DNA of 37,658 nucleotides from a virus, in IMG/VR virus record IMGVR_UViG_3300024985_000004, positions 1-37,658 of that record, one strand, 5' to 3'. The position numbers were made by a program, and so were the translations under genes. Below, one piece after another: positions 37,538 through 37,658 of the stretch. The notes under the pieces are model-generated. The model was not told the origin of the DNA and searched no databases. It was given only the letters and a program-made list of their open reading frames with translations. Numbering within the stretch: position 1 is the first letter of the stretch; each line of letters begins with the position of its first letter.

Positions 37538-37658
37538 GAATTTTTTGTTTATGGCTTAATATCAGAGTTTTCGTGGCTTCCGTGGGTTTTTTGTTTGTTT
37601 TTTCTATCCGTTTTCTACCCCCTCCCTACTCTGATGTCCACGCTTCCGCTGAAGCTCT

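Noticed and set aside
30-37557. GGCTT on both sides (30-34 and 37553-37557) as a target-site duplication
   Set aside because: The right copy is 16 bp beyond the terminal repeat and would make the phage end in AT instead of CA.

Overview
The window is an almost complete Mu-like (BcepMu-type) transposable prophage of about 37.5 kb with only tens of bases of possible flanking DNA. The host is probably a gammaproteobacterium. That rests on the phage family, the Shine-Dalgarno usage and two kinds of short dispersed palindromes (a GTAGGGTGGGCA/TGCCCACCCTAC type and a CTTCGACAAGCTCA type) that are usually host repeats. Genus cannot be read from the sequence. No tRNA, rRNA, CRISPR array or insertion-sequence gene was seen.

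Layout. (1) 34-114: three short direct repeats, one matched by an inverted copy at 37524-37537; these are candidate transposase sites or termini. (2) 114-17570, all minus strand: protease/scaffold (I/Z), major capsid (T), gp35-like, gp36, gp37, sheath, tube, an inserted propeller protein, tail chaperone with a -1 frameshift, tape measure, gp43 to gp48, two fibre genes, then a Com-like zinc finger and a Dam-type methylase. (3) 17631-18115: late regulatory region, a Cys-rich ORF and the early-operon terminator. (4) 18170-25247, minus strand: early/middle operon in the order BcepMu gp16-like, two small genes, transposase A, target ATPase B, several small genes, DUF3164, GemA, Mor/C. (5) 25248-26304: divergent control region with a clean sigma-70 promoter whose spacer is an operator, the repressor, and a gene resembling part of the minor head protein. 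(6) 26304-27802: accessory island of four small genes punctuated by host-type palindromes. (7) 27806-29577, minus strand: lysis cassette with small membrane proteins and an N-acetylmuramidase. (8) 29705-37429, plus strand: DUF4406, nested Rz/Rz1 spanins, small terminase, an Acb2-like small protein, large terminase, portal, minor head protein F with a C-terminal PBECR-like domain, and virion morphogenesis protein G.

How it works together. The repressor holds the early promoter at 25282-25310. Once that promoter fires, A and B replicate the phage by transposition and the Mor/C-like activator at 18352-18762 probably turns on late genes. A perfect palindrome, GGAAACGTTTCC, lies about 60 bp upstream of the first gene of all three late units (I/tail, lysis, head) and is the best candidate for a shared late control site.

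Most notable points. The morphogenesis cluster is split between G and I onto opposite arms and strands; a single inversion of about 20 kb would restore the BcepMu-like order. The N-terminal module of the gp35-like protein is reused as the head of a 637-residue Asp-box propeller protein inserted in the tail operon. A 61-residue protein between the terminase genes resembles Acb2-type cyclic-nucleotide sponges. Com is paired with a Dam methylase rather than Mom. A host REP sequence has become coding DNA next to the tail chaperone slippery site.
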